Shown piece by piece: positions 1 through 12,300 of a stretch of DNA of 64,000 nt. Below the pieces are notes generated by a model. The model worked only from the letters and a program-made list of their open reading frames with translations, was not told the DNA's origin and made no database searches. Origin of the DNA: Acanthaster planci (lineage: Eukaryota > Echinodermata > Asteroidea > Valvatida > Acanthasteridae); assembly GCF_001949145.1 (NCBI RefSeq), contig NW_019091444.1:679049-743048 (forward strand), written 5' to 3'. Made by a program: the position numbers and the translations under genes. Numbering within the stretch: position 1 is the first letter of the stretch; the number at the start of each line of letters is the position of its first letter.

Positions 1-3000
1 TTGTAAATCTTAGCATCAAAATGGCAGCTTGCCTTCAGGCAAACACAATGTGTATGATAAATCCTAAGCTGCAGTGGGTCCCTTAAAACCTCTGGTGATT
101 ATTTTGTGGCAATATCCTTATCAACCAATCTCACCCATTTAAGATGGATGGTACTGAGAACACGCCTACGGAGCTCTAGTGCCCAGGTTCTACATGGAAC
201 CCTTCATTTAATTTGGCAGTACTGTTTAGGGATCCTACTGCTGCAGAAAAAATCTGAACAGTCATTTTTAGATGGAAAAAATCGATTTTTGCGCTGCCTC
301 CTGACCCATTTCCTGGATACGCCTCCGGCACAGAATACGATATCAGATTCTGTTCGAGTGCATGATTTACCGATCTAGGCAGGTTTCGGCAGACCTTCTC
401 TTTGTGGTGTCATTCTGCAACCGGAATTAAAAGCTGTAACAGCGGTGGCACAACGCTCGTGGACAGGTGGTACGCGGGCGTTTCACGTTTCTTCGACCAG
501 CAAAGAGTCGTGATTTGCCAAATGCACGCGTGCGTCAACCCTGAAGAATGTACGTGTGAGTGCAGCGCCACCGCAGTTATGGCGTCTAATTAGATCAGTC
601 TGTGGGTGTATAGAGAGCGAGAACCATGCAGCGTGTGAATAACGGTGAGCGAATGCTCCATTCGTTTGCATGGCATTTACCAGTTCTTCCTGACATCACA
701 TCCGGTACTGTGTAACAGTACAAACTCGGAAATTGGAGAACGTTGTTATCCAATGATGAATGTACTTAGAAATGTTCTTTACTCTAGCTTAAAAGAATTT
801 GGGGCCAGTCAGAACCTTGAATGGTGCACCGTGAAGCATAGCACTTGAGGGAGTGAGCGCATCCTTCCTTTGAAATTCTACAAACACGTATTCTATTTCC
901 TGCAACAATGGAACGTCGTTTTTTGGACTGCAGTCACGGTGCATAAACAGAATGGCCCTTTCAAACAGCCGTAGGTTACCACCTTGGCATTGAAGACACG
1001 AGCCGCCATTAGACATTTCACGATCGTGACGTATGATTTGGCAAAGAATTCAGTTATATTTAAACAAAACATGGCTGAAGTAGCATTACTACAAGTATTT
1101 GTGTTTAAGAGAAGATTGTCGTACTTTTTTACCACGTCGGAATCATTGCGTAAATTGTCGTACCATACAAAGGTAAGAATTATCCTAATAAGACTGCCTA
1201 GTCAACTGGGAAGACCATGTCAGTAAAGAGAAAAGAAAAGTGTCATGGTTAATTACTTAACCCAGCCATGGACTTAATTCCTCGTCGTTATTTATTTGTG
1301 TCCAAAACATTCTTCCTTTTGAAGGTCTTAACGAGCTTGTGGCTTAACAATTGGCTATTGTCAAATGGTTGTGTCGGCAAAATGAATGGATTCGCGCGTT
1401 GCGTTCAGATAAATGGAAAGGGAGATTTTGCATGAAGGGACTTTTCCCCAACATAGGCACATGTAATAAATAATAAGATTAAAGACAACGCACTGTTAAA
1501 TATCTTTCTGTTTGCCAGTAACCTTGCTTTTCAGTTTCTTGTTGCCACAGCTAATTCATTAAAAGCATCAATTACAAGGTGACTTGTGTAATTTAACCAG
1601 TCTCTTGGTACAAGGAATCCTTGGAACAGGTGTCATTTTGATGTGGAGGGGGTTTTGAATGTCAGTAAAAAGAACTGTTGAATATAAGACCCTGGAATGA
1701 TGGACACGGTCGGGCCACTGCACTGTGCAACGTTAACGTCTACACTCCTGGAATCAATTCATGGATACTGCCAATAACCACGCACATCAAAATGCAAGTT
1801 TCGGGTTTCACTTTATGCAACAACTCCCAAAAGGCAACCTCATACAGTTGAATATAATGCTTCCTGATTTATGCATTGATCAGTATTAAACTTGCTACTT
1901 GGTCATTCTGTAAAACTGGATCCATATTTTTCGTGTCCGTCTCGTCCGACGTGTAATTTGTAAATTCAGACGAAATAAAAAATCTCTAGTTTCTTAGAAA
2001 GATTAAGGAAAGTAAGTTACTTGCCAAACAAATTAAAAATTGTTTGAAATCAATTTTATTGGTACTTTTGTGTCAATCACACTGGTCAGGTGTATTAGGT
2101 AGGCAGAAAAGTCACATTTGGACCCAGAATAAAAAAAAATGGTTCTACTGATACTAAGTAGTCTAAAATAAAAGCTTTGCTTGATTTTAAAAATGCCAGC
2201 GCTACCCCTCACCGCGTCAAGATTTTACGAAGCTCTTTCGTCCGTTATCATGAAAGGGCGACCTCAACGATGCAAGGCGGAGAGCAGTACATGTCGCACG
2301 ATTGGCGCGATGCAATTAGACAGCGAAGGAAAATATTTGCCCATGCACAAGTGGTCAATATCTGTCTGGCATTCATTTCCTTCCGCAGAAGCGCTCGATA
2401 TTGCAGTCAAGCGATGAGTCCATTTAAGCCCGTTGGAAAAGACAACTCGCGACGAAATTGATGGGAGGTGTTCCGCTGTCAACTTTCCGGCACCAAATCC
2501 AATTACTAACGGGTACATTACCTGTCGTCCAAAATTGCGCGTAAGTTTGTTCATTTCCTACGCATAGATTAGTGGGGTGGGAATACCCGAAACGGGCACC
2601 GCTGTTCAAAGAAAAAAAATAAATGTATAGTTAATGAATTGTTATATGTAGGATTGGTCGATAGAGGCTCTCGTTAATGTAGACTTTTTGCAAAGCGTGT
2701 TATGAGATCGACTTACGACAGCAACTTTATCTGGAGCTTGAAGCGGATACAGTTTATAAAGTCAGGTGATCTCATGAACGGTGCACGTCAAATCAAGCGG
2801 GGTTCGCTTCGTTGACATTATTTTCTGAGGATATCGGTACTGAAGCGTTGGCGGGGTTTGATGGTAATTAAGTCTCATTGTCAAGACTTGAAGGTTAAAG
2901 AGTGGATTAGATTCTGTGTCGTCGCACTAAACACTGCAATCGCACTTCTGTCACGTTAGGAAGCTCCGCGTTCTCACGAGGCGTCTAGTCCCTCTTGCTG

Positions 3001-3324
3001 GAGATGCTTCTCCATGTTGATATCTGCACCTGTCAGTGTTGCTGATCAGGTAGTTTAAATAATTAACAGGTTTTGCGTTTACCAGGTTCGCCTTGGCATC
3101 AACACTACCTTGGTAGGCAGTGGGATTTTATGTTGTGGTTCCTGATCTGCAACACCCACCCGGCCTCATTTGCTAGACGAGTTGAGACTGGTCTCTAACA
3201 CTGGAATTGTTTAGTGCCATCTCGCGCCATCTGTTTTCAGAGAAAGGAGAACTAAGTATACTGCCGGCAAATTTGAAAAGACCTGAGTGATCAGTGAACT
3301 GCAAGTAGTGTCGACGAAGCAGAC
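1..3324. other. Non-coding flank upstream of first GPCR
   Basis: No credible coding region is seen. The short open frames here start mostly at GTG or TTG, overlap each other on both strands, and show no recognisable domain. The stretch is AT-rich, apart from a more mixed portion around 400-650. A diverged interspersed repeat lies at about 2015-2135 and is listed separately. The last few hundred bases must hold the promoter and 5' UTR of the GPCR starting at 3325, but I see no clear TATA box. Confidence 0.6.
2015..2135 (+). repeat. Interspersed repeat, copy 1 (partner at 46130-46270)
   Basis: Shares an ordered series of words with 46130-46270 in the same orientation: TTACTTGCCAAACAAAT / TTACCTGCCAAACAAAT, then GTTTGAAATCAATT, then TTTCTGTGTCAA-like, then AAGGTCACA..TTTGGACCC. 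The identity is patchy, with small indels, as expected of an old transposon fragment. No terminal repeats or coding capacity were seen, so the class is unknown. Confidence 0.55.
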
Positions 3325-4386
3325 ATGGCGTGGGATTTAACCAACTCCACACCCTCTGATGAGACTGTCTTGACTAACAACGACGTATATTTCAGCTACG
3401 CCCAACGCCAGATTCTGGCGAGTATCGTAGGTATTGTCAGCGTTCTCGGTATCGTGGGAAATACACTGGTTATATTAGCCGTGGCCCTGTCCCGTAAACT
3501 TCGCCACACCACCAACTATTTGGTGGTGAACCTCAGTGTTGCCGATCTGCTCACGAGTCTGTCCCTACCGATGAATGTGCTGGCCGTGCTGAAGGATGCC
3601 TGGCCGCTGCCTGATATTTTGTGCATCGGCACGGGCGTGGTGTTCATCACCTGCCTGATGTGTAGCATCAACTGTCTGGCTTGCGTTGCTGTGAATCGCT
3701 ACATCCTCATCACCAAGCCGAGCGCCCTGTACCGTCGACTGTACACCTCGCGAAGGACCGCCCTCATCATCATCTGTGCCTGGTTATTGCCTCTCTGTAT
3801 CGCCGTCATCCCAGCCAGCACCGGCTACATCAAGGTGGGCTTCGACCCTCAATTCTTCTCTTGCTCCTGGGTGGTCTCCGAGTCTGATCCCGGCTATTAC
3901 TACGTCTTGTTCTCCTCCTGTCCAGTCCAGTTGTCAGTCGTGGCATGGAGTTACGGGAGCATCCTCTATCACGTCCGCAAACACACCAGAGCAGTTGGTC
4001 ACATGGACAGATCAGCCTCAGGAGAATCGGACACCGCTAAAACTGGCGAGGTTCCCGGCAATCATGCGCCCCACTTCGCGCCCGGGAAACAGAAACGTAA
4101 ACTCCAGATAGAAGTGACCAAGAACCTGTTTTACGTTGTCTGCGCGTTTCTGATTTGCACAGCGCCATGTTGTATTAGTCTGCTTCTGGGCAAGAGCGGC
4201 CTCCGCCTCTACCCAATAGGCGTCACCTTACTGTGCTGTAACAGCTGCGTCAATCCAATCATATATGCGGCAAAACATCCACAGTTTAGACTTGTAATGA
4301 AGTCGATCATTCTCTGCCGATTTTCTGACATTCCTGAAAGAATACACTTTTGGCGGTTCTGTCCTCGCTGTGAAGCATGCCAATAA
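3325..4386 (+). CDS. Class A GPCR (Tre1/Moody/GPR84/melatonin-receptor-like), NRY type
   Basis: Single-exon 353-residue seven-helix receptor starting at a true ATG. Helices fall at about 29-53, 64-89, 100-122, 144-166, 190-216, 265-287 and 296-316. Hallmarks seen are GN (N46) in TM1, SVAD (D74) in TM2, the TM3 cysteine C100 pairing with ECL2 C180, NRY at 124-126 in place of DRY, and NPIIY at 310-314. TM6 has no CWxP tryptophan (it reads CTAP). An N-terminal NST (N6) could be glycosylated. The NRYxLITKP block and the conserved xVTKNL segment before TM6 resemble the Tre1/Moody/GPR84/melatonin-like group of orphan receptors; the ligand is unknown. ICL3 is long and Ser/Gly/His-rich. It is the only plus-strand receptor of the array, and an AATAAA lies 57 bp past the stop. 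Confidence 0.93.
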   Translation: MAWDLTNSTPSDETVLTNNDVYFSYAQRQILASIVGIVSVLGIVGNTLVILAVALSRKLRHTTNYLVVNLSVADLLTSLSLPMNVLAVLKDAWPLPDILCIGTGVVFITCLMCSINCLACVAVNRYILITKPSALYRRLYTSRRTALIIICAWLLPLCIAVIPASTGYIKVGFDPQFFSCSWVVSESDPGYYYVLFSSCPVQLSVVAWSYGSILYHVRKHTRAVGHMDRSASGESDTAKTGEVPGNHAPHFAPGKQKRKLQIEVTKNLFYVVCAFLICTAPCCISLLLGKSGLRLYPIGVTLLCCNSCVNPIIYAAKHPQFRLVMKSIILCRFSDIPERIHFWRFCPRCEACQ

Positions 4387-4442
4387 TTTTTTGTTTCTTT
4401 CTGAAGTAGTGACGATGCACCATTCAAACTTTCAACTTTTTG

Positions 4443-4448
4443 AATAAA
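4443..4448 (+). terminator. Polyadenylation signal of the 3325-4386 GPCR
   Basis: A canonical AATAAA lies 57 bp after the TAA stop, on the coding strand. This implies a very short 3' UTR. Confidence 0.6.
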
Positions 4449-7400
4449 AAAATGTACACCTGTAATTAGTTGACTTTTATCTTCTGTATGCCGTAGCTGT
4501 TTTGTAATCGTGCGAAAACCTTTCACGAGTATACCGGTACTTCAGTGACACTGTTGATATAATGTTTGGTAAAGGTAATATAGACATTATCGAGAATCAC
4601 CTGAGATGTGGAGAGTCGCGTACTTTTTTCAACGCCAAAACTGTGTTGCAAAAAAGGTTTCTGACATGTTCCGTCCCAATGAGTGGGCTTAAGTTAGCGT
4701 AAAATGGTCGTGAGCCTTGGCTTTTTTTCCCGTGAGATTAACTTTTCGGGGTTTATCTAAATGGTTAAATAATTAATGTGATCATTTAGAACTCGACGGA
4801 CATGGTTGGTGTTTTTAAGCCTTTTGAGTCATCACGTTTTAACGGTGTATTTACGCTATCACATTCAAGTTAGATGCACATACAACATTGTTTTGTTTTT
4901 TCTTTATATATGTAAAAGCTCAAAGTTCGATTCCAACAAGTTCAATTTCTTTGTTTATCTGCGTAATATGGCCACGTTTAGTCAGTTTCCTTTTTAGATT
5001 CAGCTCATCGGTGCAAAAATATAAATATTCTGTGTACTATAGTACTATACAGACGCATTCTGTTCAGCAAATGGCTTTATTTTTTATATCAGGAACATTA
5101 TTTATGTGTTTTGATCTTTCTTTTGATCGAAGTTTGCCCCAGTGGGCGTGGGCATGCTAAATGAGATGACTCTGAGAGAACACACATTCAAAAGAAGAAA
5201 GAAACCTGGAGCCAAGCCAAATTACACTTTTTTATATGTTGCATGACCCTTTGAAAATTTCCCTTTTCGCCCCGACCAAGGCAGGGCTCTCCAGTTTTTG
5301 CGAGTTTTTTGTCCGCCAAACAGAATGACACCCTTGACAGCTGGATTGCGAATGTACCGCTTTTGAGAACATGACGTGTAAGCGAGAACTTTAGATTAGT
5401 CATTTCTGTTGAAAAACTGAGAATTCCCTTGTACACCAATTATTAGGAACTGTACTACTCGGTCAGAGCATGGGTTCTTTGCCCTGTTCACTTCCCTACG
5501 GCATGAGCCACTGGCACACGGAAGCACGTGGTTTCTTCGCCTCATCTCATGGAGCAGAGCTGTATATAGAAAAGGTAGCGCCAAGTGCAGATGGCTGTTT
5601 AAAAGTGCAAAATGGCTGTTTATTGGGTGACCAGTACAATATGCAACTATCGTTGTGCACTAATACATAATCCACCATGTTGGTCCCAACGATTGAGACA
5701 CTCATGTCGCAAGTCTATTTATAAATATCTCTGACATCATGTCAAGAAGTGCCCCCCCCCCAGGCGAGCTGCCTTCCCACCCTGGGATTGGATTGTCTAC
5801 ATTTTAAAAATAGTGCCCAAGTGTGCTCATTAGTTATACGGTGCCTGGCTGTGCGTTGAATTTATGCAGAAAGTATCTTTTAAAGTTAAAACTAGAATCT
5901 TATCCAGTTCTTTGCTATTTTACCTTTCACGTGGATACAAACAAAGAATGAAAATTAGGAACTGTTACGAGGCGGAGACAGGGGCAGATCCAGGAGGCTT
6001 ATACGGGCTCAACGCTCGAGCCAATTTGTGTTTTATTGAGAAAAAGGCAACTTGTAAACTAGTCTTTTTCATTCCCATTCCTTGAAGACATATATTGGAA
6101 TTAATAACACCAAGCACACTGGGTTTTTTTCGCTGTTATTGTATCGAATCAAGACACACGAAAAAAGTTTCACTATTGGTAAGAACTGGGAATGAAGTAA
6201 CCCCTTGGGACGCAGTTGCGTACTTTACTTCCTTATCACCGCTGGCCATGTCGGCTGACATTCATAACATCTGAGACATGGAATTCGTAACAGGAATCTA
6301 TTGTCATTTTTCAATTGCTAATCTTCCTAAACGCCCACCAGCCTCAAAATGTTACTTACAGCTTGCGCACAAGTGCGCTATCTGCTGGGGCAACATTTAG
6401 TGCTTAAATTATTGCCAGTATGCGCTTTGTGCGGGAGGGAAAGATGACGCGTACCTTCACGGGGAGGCCCTAGCAGAACTGGTCCTTTAAGAACCGTCTA
6501 GTGAATATACGTGCCTCTTTCCGTCGGTGATGCGGTATTTAGAGTCAGGGAAATGTCAAGCCCAATGGTGCAGTATACGACATAATTCGAGTGATGATTA
6601 CCGCACGAGTCAACAGCATGAAAATTGTCCCTACAGGTTCTTTTGAAAAAGGAAATTGTTTGGCTAGAAATGGTAACCAAGATCCCTGTCTTTTTAGGCT
6701 TCCATCAGAGGAGATAAAAAATATGGCTGAAATAAAAATGGTTCCAAGTGCCCGAGAAAGTATGCCATTTTAATAGTGGCTGCTTGCAGGCTTCGGTACT
6801 GTATTTTTTCGGGACAGAGTTTGCTCCGGTGTAAATAATTTAAATGTAACTTGCTAACCGGCCGAATATTGCAAAGAAATGGAAAGATGTGGGCAAGACA
6901 GCGATTGAATCGTTGTTTGAGAACCGTAGTGATTGTCTGCTGGCATGTTTCGCCCTAAACTCTGTTGATTTTACACTGTTTTCAGTGAAGCTTGAAGTAG
7001 TGCATGCACCCGACAAGGCAGTCTGTAGTCTCCGTAGGCAGTCGTAAAACTGTCTTTAAAACGTGCGCAAGTAGATTCGACGGAATAGCAGACACGGCTT
7101 GTAGTTGTCGCTTTGCTTTGCACGACATCATTGGAAATAATGCTGTTTCACTTCCTGTTGCAGATCCAGAGTTAAAGGCCACATGAAAAAAAAACATAAA
7201 CGTACTGGGAACAGATCAACTGCGTATGTCAGGAATCGCGTCAGGGAAATCCGAAAAAGTACAACTACATTGTACTGCATTGTGTTTTTTTGTGCAGTCA
7301 GCTGTGCGCCGTTTTGTCAGGGGGCTTGAAAATTGACATAATCGCCTGGACATTGTTGCACCCTCATGACTTTAACCCCAGAGAGGCGGGCTATTTTGGT

Positions 7401-8642
7401 TTTATAACCTGGGGTGGATGCCACCGTCAATCAGTGCTTGCTGTGTATGTTTACGTTTTGGGCTGACCTGACTCGGAATAAAGACGCTATATGTAAGCAT
7501 GGTGTGCCCGACTTTCACAGAATTTTCAAATGACGGCAAGAAGTTACTAAAAAACTCCTGAATGTTTAGCTCGTGAAAAAAAAAACGATGATGGTATCAG
7601 GAAAACGTCGAGAGAGCCCCTGTGCTTTGGGGGTTCAGGGATTATCCAAGCTTTTTCCACTATTTATTAAAGGGTAGCAGCAATGGAAGTTTATACAAGC
7701 CTCATAATATACCTTACCTGATTTACATTTGCTTGCACTATTCCAAAGAGTGTTTTGCTGCCCTTTATGGTTTATATGGTATTTCCTTTATTCGTGACGA
7801 AAGCTGCGATGTCATCCCCAAAACACTCTTGCACTTTTTAAGATTTTTTGTCTATAGGTACATTTTGTGTAAGTAGACCTACACAGCAATAAGCATGCAG
7901 AAAATTAACCCTTTTTCAAACGTATTCAGTTCATAATATATACAGAAAAATCCCATGCACATAACCATGTTTCCCCGAGATGACGTAACAACAACGGCGC
8001 CCGTAGTTTTCCAGGAATGCAGGGATGAGTTTAAATGTTAACAAAAGTGCATTTTTAATACGTTTAATTTCATGGACATTTAAAATAGTTTTCATACCTT
8101 CTAGAATATCAATCAACGAAAAAATTATGTCTAAAAACTTCATTGTACCTATAATTTAATTTAGTGCTTTTTCCAGACAAAATAATAATGGGGCATGTTG
8201 CTACTTTAGGTACCCGCTCACTTTAAGGATTTTTTCTTTTGAAAAATATGTGCAGTCAAAATATACTCAACTGGAAATATAACGAGGGACAATCGGTCTT
8301 CTCATTATCAAGCCAAAACCTCCGGCAAAAGTCGATGCTGGAGCGCTAAAGATTTTTGCTAATGAGACCATCTGTGATTTCTCCAACAGTTGAAATCTGC
8401 CTTTATCAAAATATTTTAAAGGCCTTGCAACGCCCTGCAAAATGGCGACCCAAGATCAAAATTGGGAAATGAATGGAGCACTCCAAGAAGTCCATTGATA
8501 CCAGAAAAAGTCATAACGTGGACGCCTTAATTCTTCAGAAAGAGAGAGAATTATCATCAACGACATCAAGTCCAAATTGGTATTCATCTCCAGCCCCATC
8601 TCCAGCGCGAGATAGTCCAAATGGCAAATTGTCCTCGGCGTG
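4449..8642. other. Intergenic region between first and second GPCR genes
   Basis: AT-rich and without a recognisable gene. It contains a poly-C tract near 5750-5761 and a relic near 5980-6000 resembling the CAGGGGxxGATCCAGG end seen again at 56804-57011. A block at 6595-7010 is duplicated at 11655-12300. The end of the region is the 3' flank of the minus-strand GPCR at 8643-9668. Confidence 0.6.
6595..7010 (+). repeat. Segmental duplication copy A (partner 11655-12300)
   Basis: Shares a collinear, diverged sequence with 11655-12300. Matched words include GCATGAAAATTGTCCC, AGGTTCTTTTG, GAGGCTTCCATC/TAGGCTTCCATC, CCAAGTGCCC, TGCTTGCAGGCTT, AATAATT..AA..TGTAA, TTTACACTGTTTTCA and GCTTGAA.TAGTG. 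This copy lacks the roughly 220-bp insertion present in the partner. Both copies lie about 1.5-2.1 kb downstream of a minus-strand GPCR, so they mark the ancestral tandem-duplication unit rather than a mobile element. Confidence 0.7.
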
Positions 8643-9668
8643 TCACACTCCATGCTCTCTGGGCTCTCCCTGTTTGGGGGAGTTAAGGTCCTTGGTCGGT
8701 CGGTTCCTCCTACCTGCACCACTTCGTGGGATTTTCTGACACCTTTTCATGTACCGGAAAGCCTCTTTGAAGTCTGGATGTGAGACTGCATATATGAAAG
8801 GGTTGACGCTGCTATTGCAGACAAGGATAACGGCACCCCAACCACCGAGCCGGTAACTCCAGTCCTCAGAGTTGATTAGTGCAATAAAATACGGCGTCAA
8901 ACAGACAATGAACGCCAAGACGACGTAGAGCAAGTTTTTGGTAACATCAATCTGTCTCTTTGATATCGTTTTCCTCATTGCTTCGTTTCCATTGGCTACC
9001 TTGATCGTGTCATTCGACGTCTTTCGGACGTAGCAGAAAATTGAAATATAACTGGAGATGATAATAGTGAATTGGATTGGGTAGAAGATTGATGCAATCA
9101 ACAGGGCATAGGTGTCTTTGTGTGGATTTGACCGTACTGAGCTACTGGTTCTGTATATCTGCGCATAGCTGAGTTCACCAAAGTCTGCAACGACTGGTGT
9201 CAAGGCCAAAAGAAGTGGTACGATCCAGGCGAAGATCACCATCAGGGCGATCTTATGGGAGGTGTAGATGCGACGGGTGGTGGAGCAAGACTTAGTGATA
9301 CCCACCCAGCGGTTGATGGCGATCAGGGCCAGGTTGTTGACGCTGCAGCCGATCGTGATTACCACGACGAAGTCGGCCATTGTGCACACCCATCGTACCC
9401 CTGGTATGGGCCAGTCGTCCGCCGTCAGTATCGCCACGGCCTGCCACGGCGTGAAGAGGCATGTTGTGAAGTCAGCGACGGCAAGGCTGACCACAAAGGC
9501 GTTGGTGGCTGTCCGGAGGTTGTTGGATAAACCGACAGCGACGATAACAAGGCTGTTTCCGACAGCGCCCACAATGGCTGAAACGATAAGCGTTGCCGCC
9601 AAAATCTGTCTTTCACAGTCAGGTATTCCCGGCTTGTCATCTGCCTCTGCGAGTGACGAGTCGTTCAT
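8643..9668 (-). CDS. Class A GPCR, NRW type, ECL2 cysteine missing
   Basis: Single-exon 341-residue receptor of the same family as its neighbours, starting at ATG 9668. Helices fall at about 21-46, 56-80, 95-117, 139-161, 187-213, 244-266 and 275-296. N38 (TM1), D66 (TM2), NRW at 119-121, CLTP in TM6 and NPFIY at 289-293 are intact, followed by the family signature SHPDFKEAF and a likely palmitoylated C310. The TM3 cysteine C95 is present. However, the ECL2 motif that reads SCSW or SCTW in the paralogues reads SSSV here (residues 175-178), so the normally invariant TM3-ECL2 disulfide cannot form with that partner. The N-terminus has one extracellular cysteine (C18). Ligand unknown. Confidence 0.9.
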   Translation of the reverse strand: MNDSSLAEADDKPGIPDCERQILAATLIVSAIVGAVGNSLVIVAVGLSNNLRTATNAFVVSLAVADFTTCLFTPWQAVAILTADDWPIPGVRWVCTMADFVVVITIGCSVNNLALIAINRWVGITKSCSTTRRIYTSHKIALMVIFAWIVPLLLALTPVVADFGELSYAQIYRTSSSVRSNPHKDTYALLIASIFYPIQFTIIISSYISIFCYVRKTSNDTIKVANGNEAMRKTISKRQIDVTKNLLYVVLAFIVCLTPYFIALINSEDWSYRLGGWGAVILVCNSSVNPFIYAVSHPDFKEAFRYMKRCQKIPRSGAGRRNRPTKDLNSPKQGEPREHGV

Positions 9669-10129
9669 CCTAAAATGTCAGGAGAACAACTGACCGTTGT
9701 TCCTGTTTCCTCTACAATTGTAGTAATTGAGGAATTCGTCTGTTTTAATGTCGCTAGCCCAGTGTTCTACAAAACAACTTGTTCTGTCGACGTGTCACTC
9801 CCCATTAGCTTTCTTCCACTCTACATGAACTAGCCCTGTTTATATGTATGCTGGGACAGCCAAGTGCAATTTCCCCGTGACAGGGGCAATCTCATGATAT
9901 CCTTTCAACCTGTTTCCGAGAGCCCGTACTTATTTAGCTTACAGAGCGTGACAGGAAAGAACTTTAGCTTTAACTTCAGGTGAAGAGAGCGTGCAGTGTT
10001 AATGTTAAAAGCAGTTCTGGTAGCTGTATCCATGCACGTTTCCCATCCAACTTTTCTGTCAACTGTCTGTCAGCTTGACACCAGCGGTGCTGCTGCGCCA
10101 TGTAGTGCGGCATTGATACGAAGCAGAAT

Positions 10130-10500
10130 CCAAGTCAAAAAGATTGGAACATGTTTTTGCTAAACGGAATACTTTTTTCAAAATTGAACTTTTAAAATTA
10201 AGAATCGAATATTTTTAAACCAATGTTATTTCAAAAAGATCGTATTTTTTAATTTGGAAGGTACTTGTAAAAACCAAACAAAATTTTAAAGATGTAGTGC
10301 ATGTTTTTTTTTTAGATTCGAATGAATTTTTAAAAGCAGATGAAGTTTTATAGACGGAGCATGTTTTCTAGATTGGAATAAATTTTTAAAGAGTGAACAT
10401 GTTTTCAAAATTCGAAACGGATTTTACAAATTTAACATTTTCTCAAGATTGGAACGATTTTTAAAGTCCAAACATTTTTAAACATTGGAATAAAATTGTT
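10130..10500 (+). repeat. Degenerate AT-rich tandem repeat
   Basis: A loosely repeated unit, roughly 45-60 bp long, contains words such as AGATTGGAA, ATTTTTAAA, and CATGTTTT(C/T). It recurs at least six times with variable spacing (near 10139, 10192, 10310, 10370, 10400, 10450 and 10480). No open frame is present. It is probably an old decayed minisatellite. Confidence 0.5.
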
Positions 10501-11654
10501 GACTCCGCATAAATTCTATTATGTTTGAACACTGTCATTCGACCCACGCATTTTACCCAAAATCTCATTTCATCCGATTGAGAACTTATCCAAATGGAGA
10601 AAACATCTGCAATGAGAAAGCATCAAAATTTCTAAAACTTCCGCGTTAACAAACAATCCAATTTTTTGACGGTGTTCAGCATGCGCATGCAAATCCTACG
10701 GTGGTTCCCGCTACTCTTTGCGGTTGTTGCCTTTGGGGCCTGCAGACTGGTCTCCATGTTACGGGGCATCCATTTTTGGTCATCATTTTCACGAGCGTAC
10801 AAAGCGTACGCTGGGGGAGGGGGTGAATTAGTTGCGTACGCTTTAGAAACATGTTAACAATGACGGTTATCAGTCTGTTAATGTATCAGGTCTTTGTTTA
10901 AAGGCCAGTGGAGCACTGCGTCTCTTGTTTCTTTGTGTCATTTCTGTCATTTTTCATCGTAGCCAGCCGTGTTCTCGAGCAAGACTCTTTATCGACCCTT
11001 CCTTTTCTTAGGGTGCATAATATGTGTCTATGCCCAAAACACGCTAGAAAGGATAACATTATTAAGTACAAGAGTGCGACCATGTTGGACGGTCGTAGTT
11101 TTCTCTGAGCCAGAATTTTCACTTAAGGAGTAAAAGACTGATGTGAAAGTATTCTTAGATTCAAGATTTCGTGGTGTTTCCTTGTAGCAACTATTGCAGC
11201 CTGTTTCCTCACGTGGACGGCGTACATTACACTGAATTCCGTAAGCCGAAAATGTTGAAACTACACGAAGTTAGATCTGCTTATTTGAATTATTTCCTAA
11301 TGAACAAAGATCTGTTGATGGGTTCTTCTTGAGTGTAAATACTTCTAATCAGGTGTTGTAGTCAGAGAGTATTTTCTCCGAGATTTCACTCGGCAGAGGC
11401 AGATGAACGAATCTATTCTCCAGCCAATATTTGTCGATGCCATGACAAGCAAGAGAGCTAATGCAATAGCCTCTGCGTAGTCGAGAACTGTCAAAACAAG
11501 AAAACACTTGACAATAAATACATGTATAACCCATCAAACGACTTCTTGGCACATACCTGAACGTGCCTATGGGAGGGACATCACCAGGAAGTGTCTTGAA
11601 GTGATCGTTTCGTTCGTGCCTTGCGGTGGTCACAGGTGCAGCACACTGGTTGCC

Positions 11655-12300
11655 GAGGTCATCCGCATGAAAATTGTCCCGATAGGTTCTTTTGCAAAGT
11701 TGATTACTTGGCCCAAAATGTTTGGATTGCGTAAATATCCGTCCTGGGCGGGACGAAGAGAGGGCGCAGTTTTCCAAACAACGAAGGCTCCTTTGGTGGG
11801 AACTGCATTTCGCCAGTTCACAAACGACTGTGTGAAATGCACGCACTGCGGTCACGTAGCCGCTACTAACAAAAGGAACACTCCCCACCAACATGGTTCT
11901 TTTAAACCGATGAAGGAATGCTGATACTCAAAGCGGATAAGCCAGGATAAATTTCATGGTCCTCAGAGGCTTCCATCTGACGGCGATAAAATAATGGTTG
12001 AAAAAGAAGAGTCCCAAGTGCCCCCTAAAGTAGAGGGATGCCATTTGACTGCTTGCAGGCTTTGGAACTTTCAATTTTCGGGGGTGGGTGAGTTTGTTTT
12101 GTGTGAATAATTAAAACTGTAATTAGCTAACCCACCAAAACTGGAAAGAAAGGGATAGATGAAGGACAAGACAGTGGTTCAACTTTTGCTTGAGAAAGCT
12201 CAATGATTCGTGCATGTTATCGAGTCCCGAATAATATTGAGTTTACACTGTTTTCAATAGGGCTTGAATTAGTGTACTGCACCTTATACATTACTACTCA
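11655..12300 (+). repeat. Segmental duplication copy B, carrying an insertion
   Basis: Collinear with 6595-7010 (matched words are listed there). Relative to that copy it has an extra block of about 220 bp, roughly 11721-11940, which corresponds to a member of the 200-bp interspersed repeat family. It lies downstream of the 13805-14857 receptor, at about the same distance as copy A lies from its receptor. Confidence 0.7.
11721..11945 (+). mobile_element. 200-bp interspersed repeat, copy 1 (inserted in duplication copy B)
   Basis: Shares an ordered set of words with 16590-16790 and 20060-20260: AGAGGGCGC, AACGA/GGAGGC, a 'gaactgc' region, then a block ending ACCAAC.AAATGAAxACTC.., then CCGATGAGGG-like. 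It is absent from the paralogous segment at 6595-7010, so it is an insertion. No internal coding region and no convincing tRNA-type A/B boxes were seen, so the class is unknown. Confidence 0.5.

Noticed and set aside
11349-11894. 181-codon frame on the minus strand
   Set aside because: No ATG start, and it runs through segmental duplication and an inserted repeat, with no recognisable domain.
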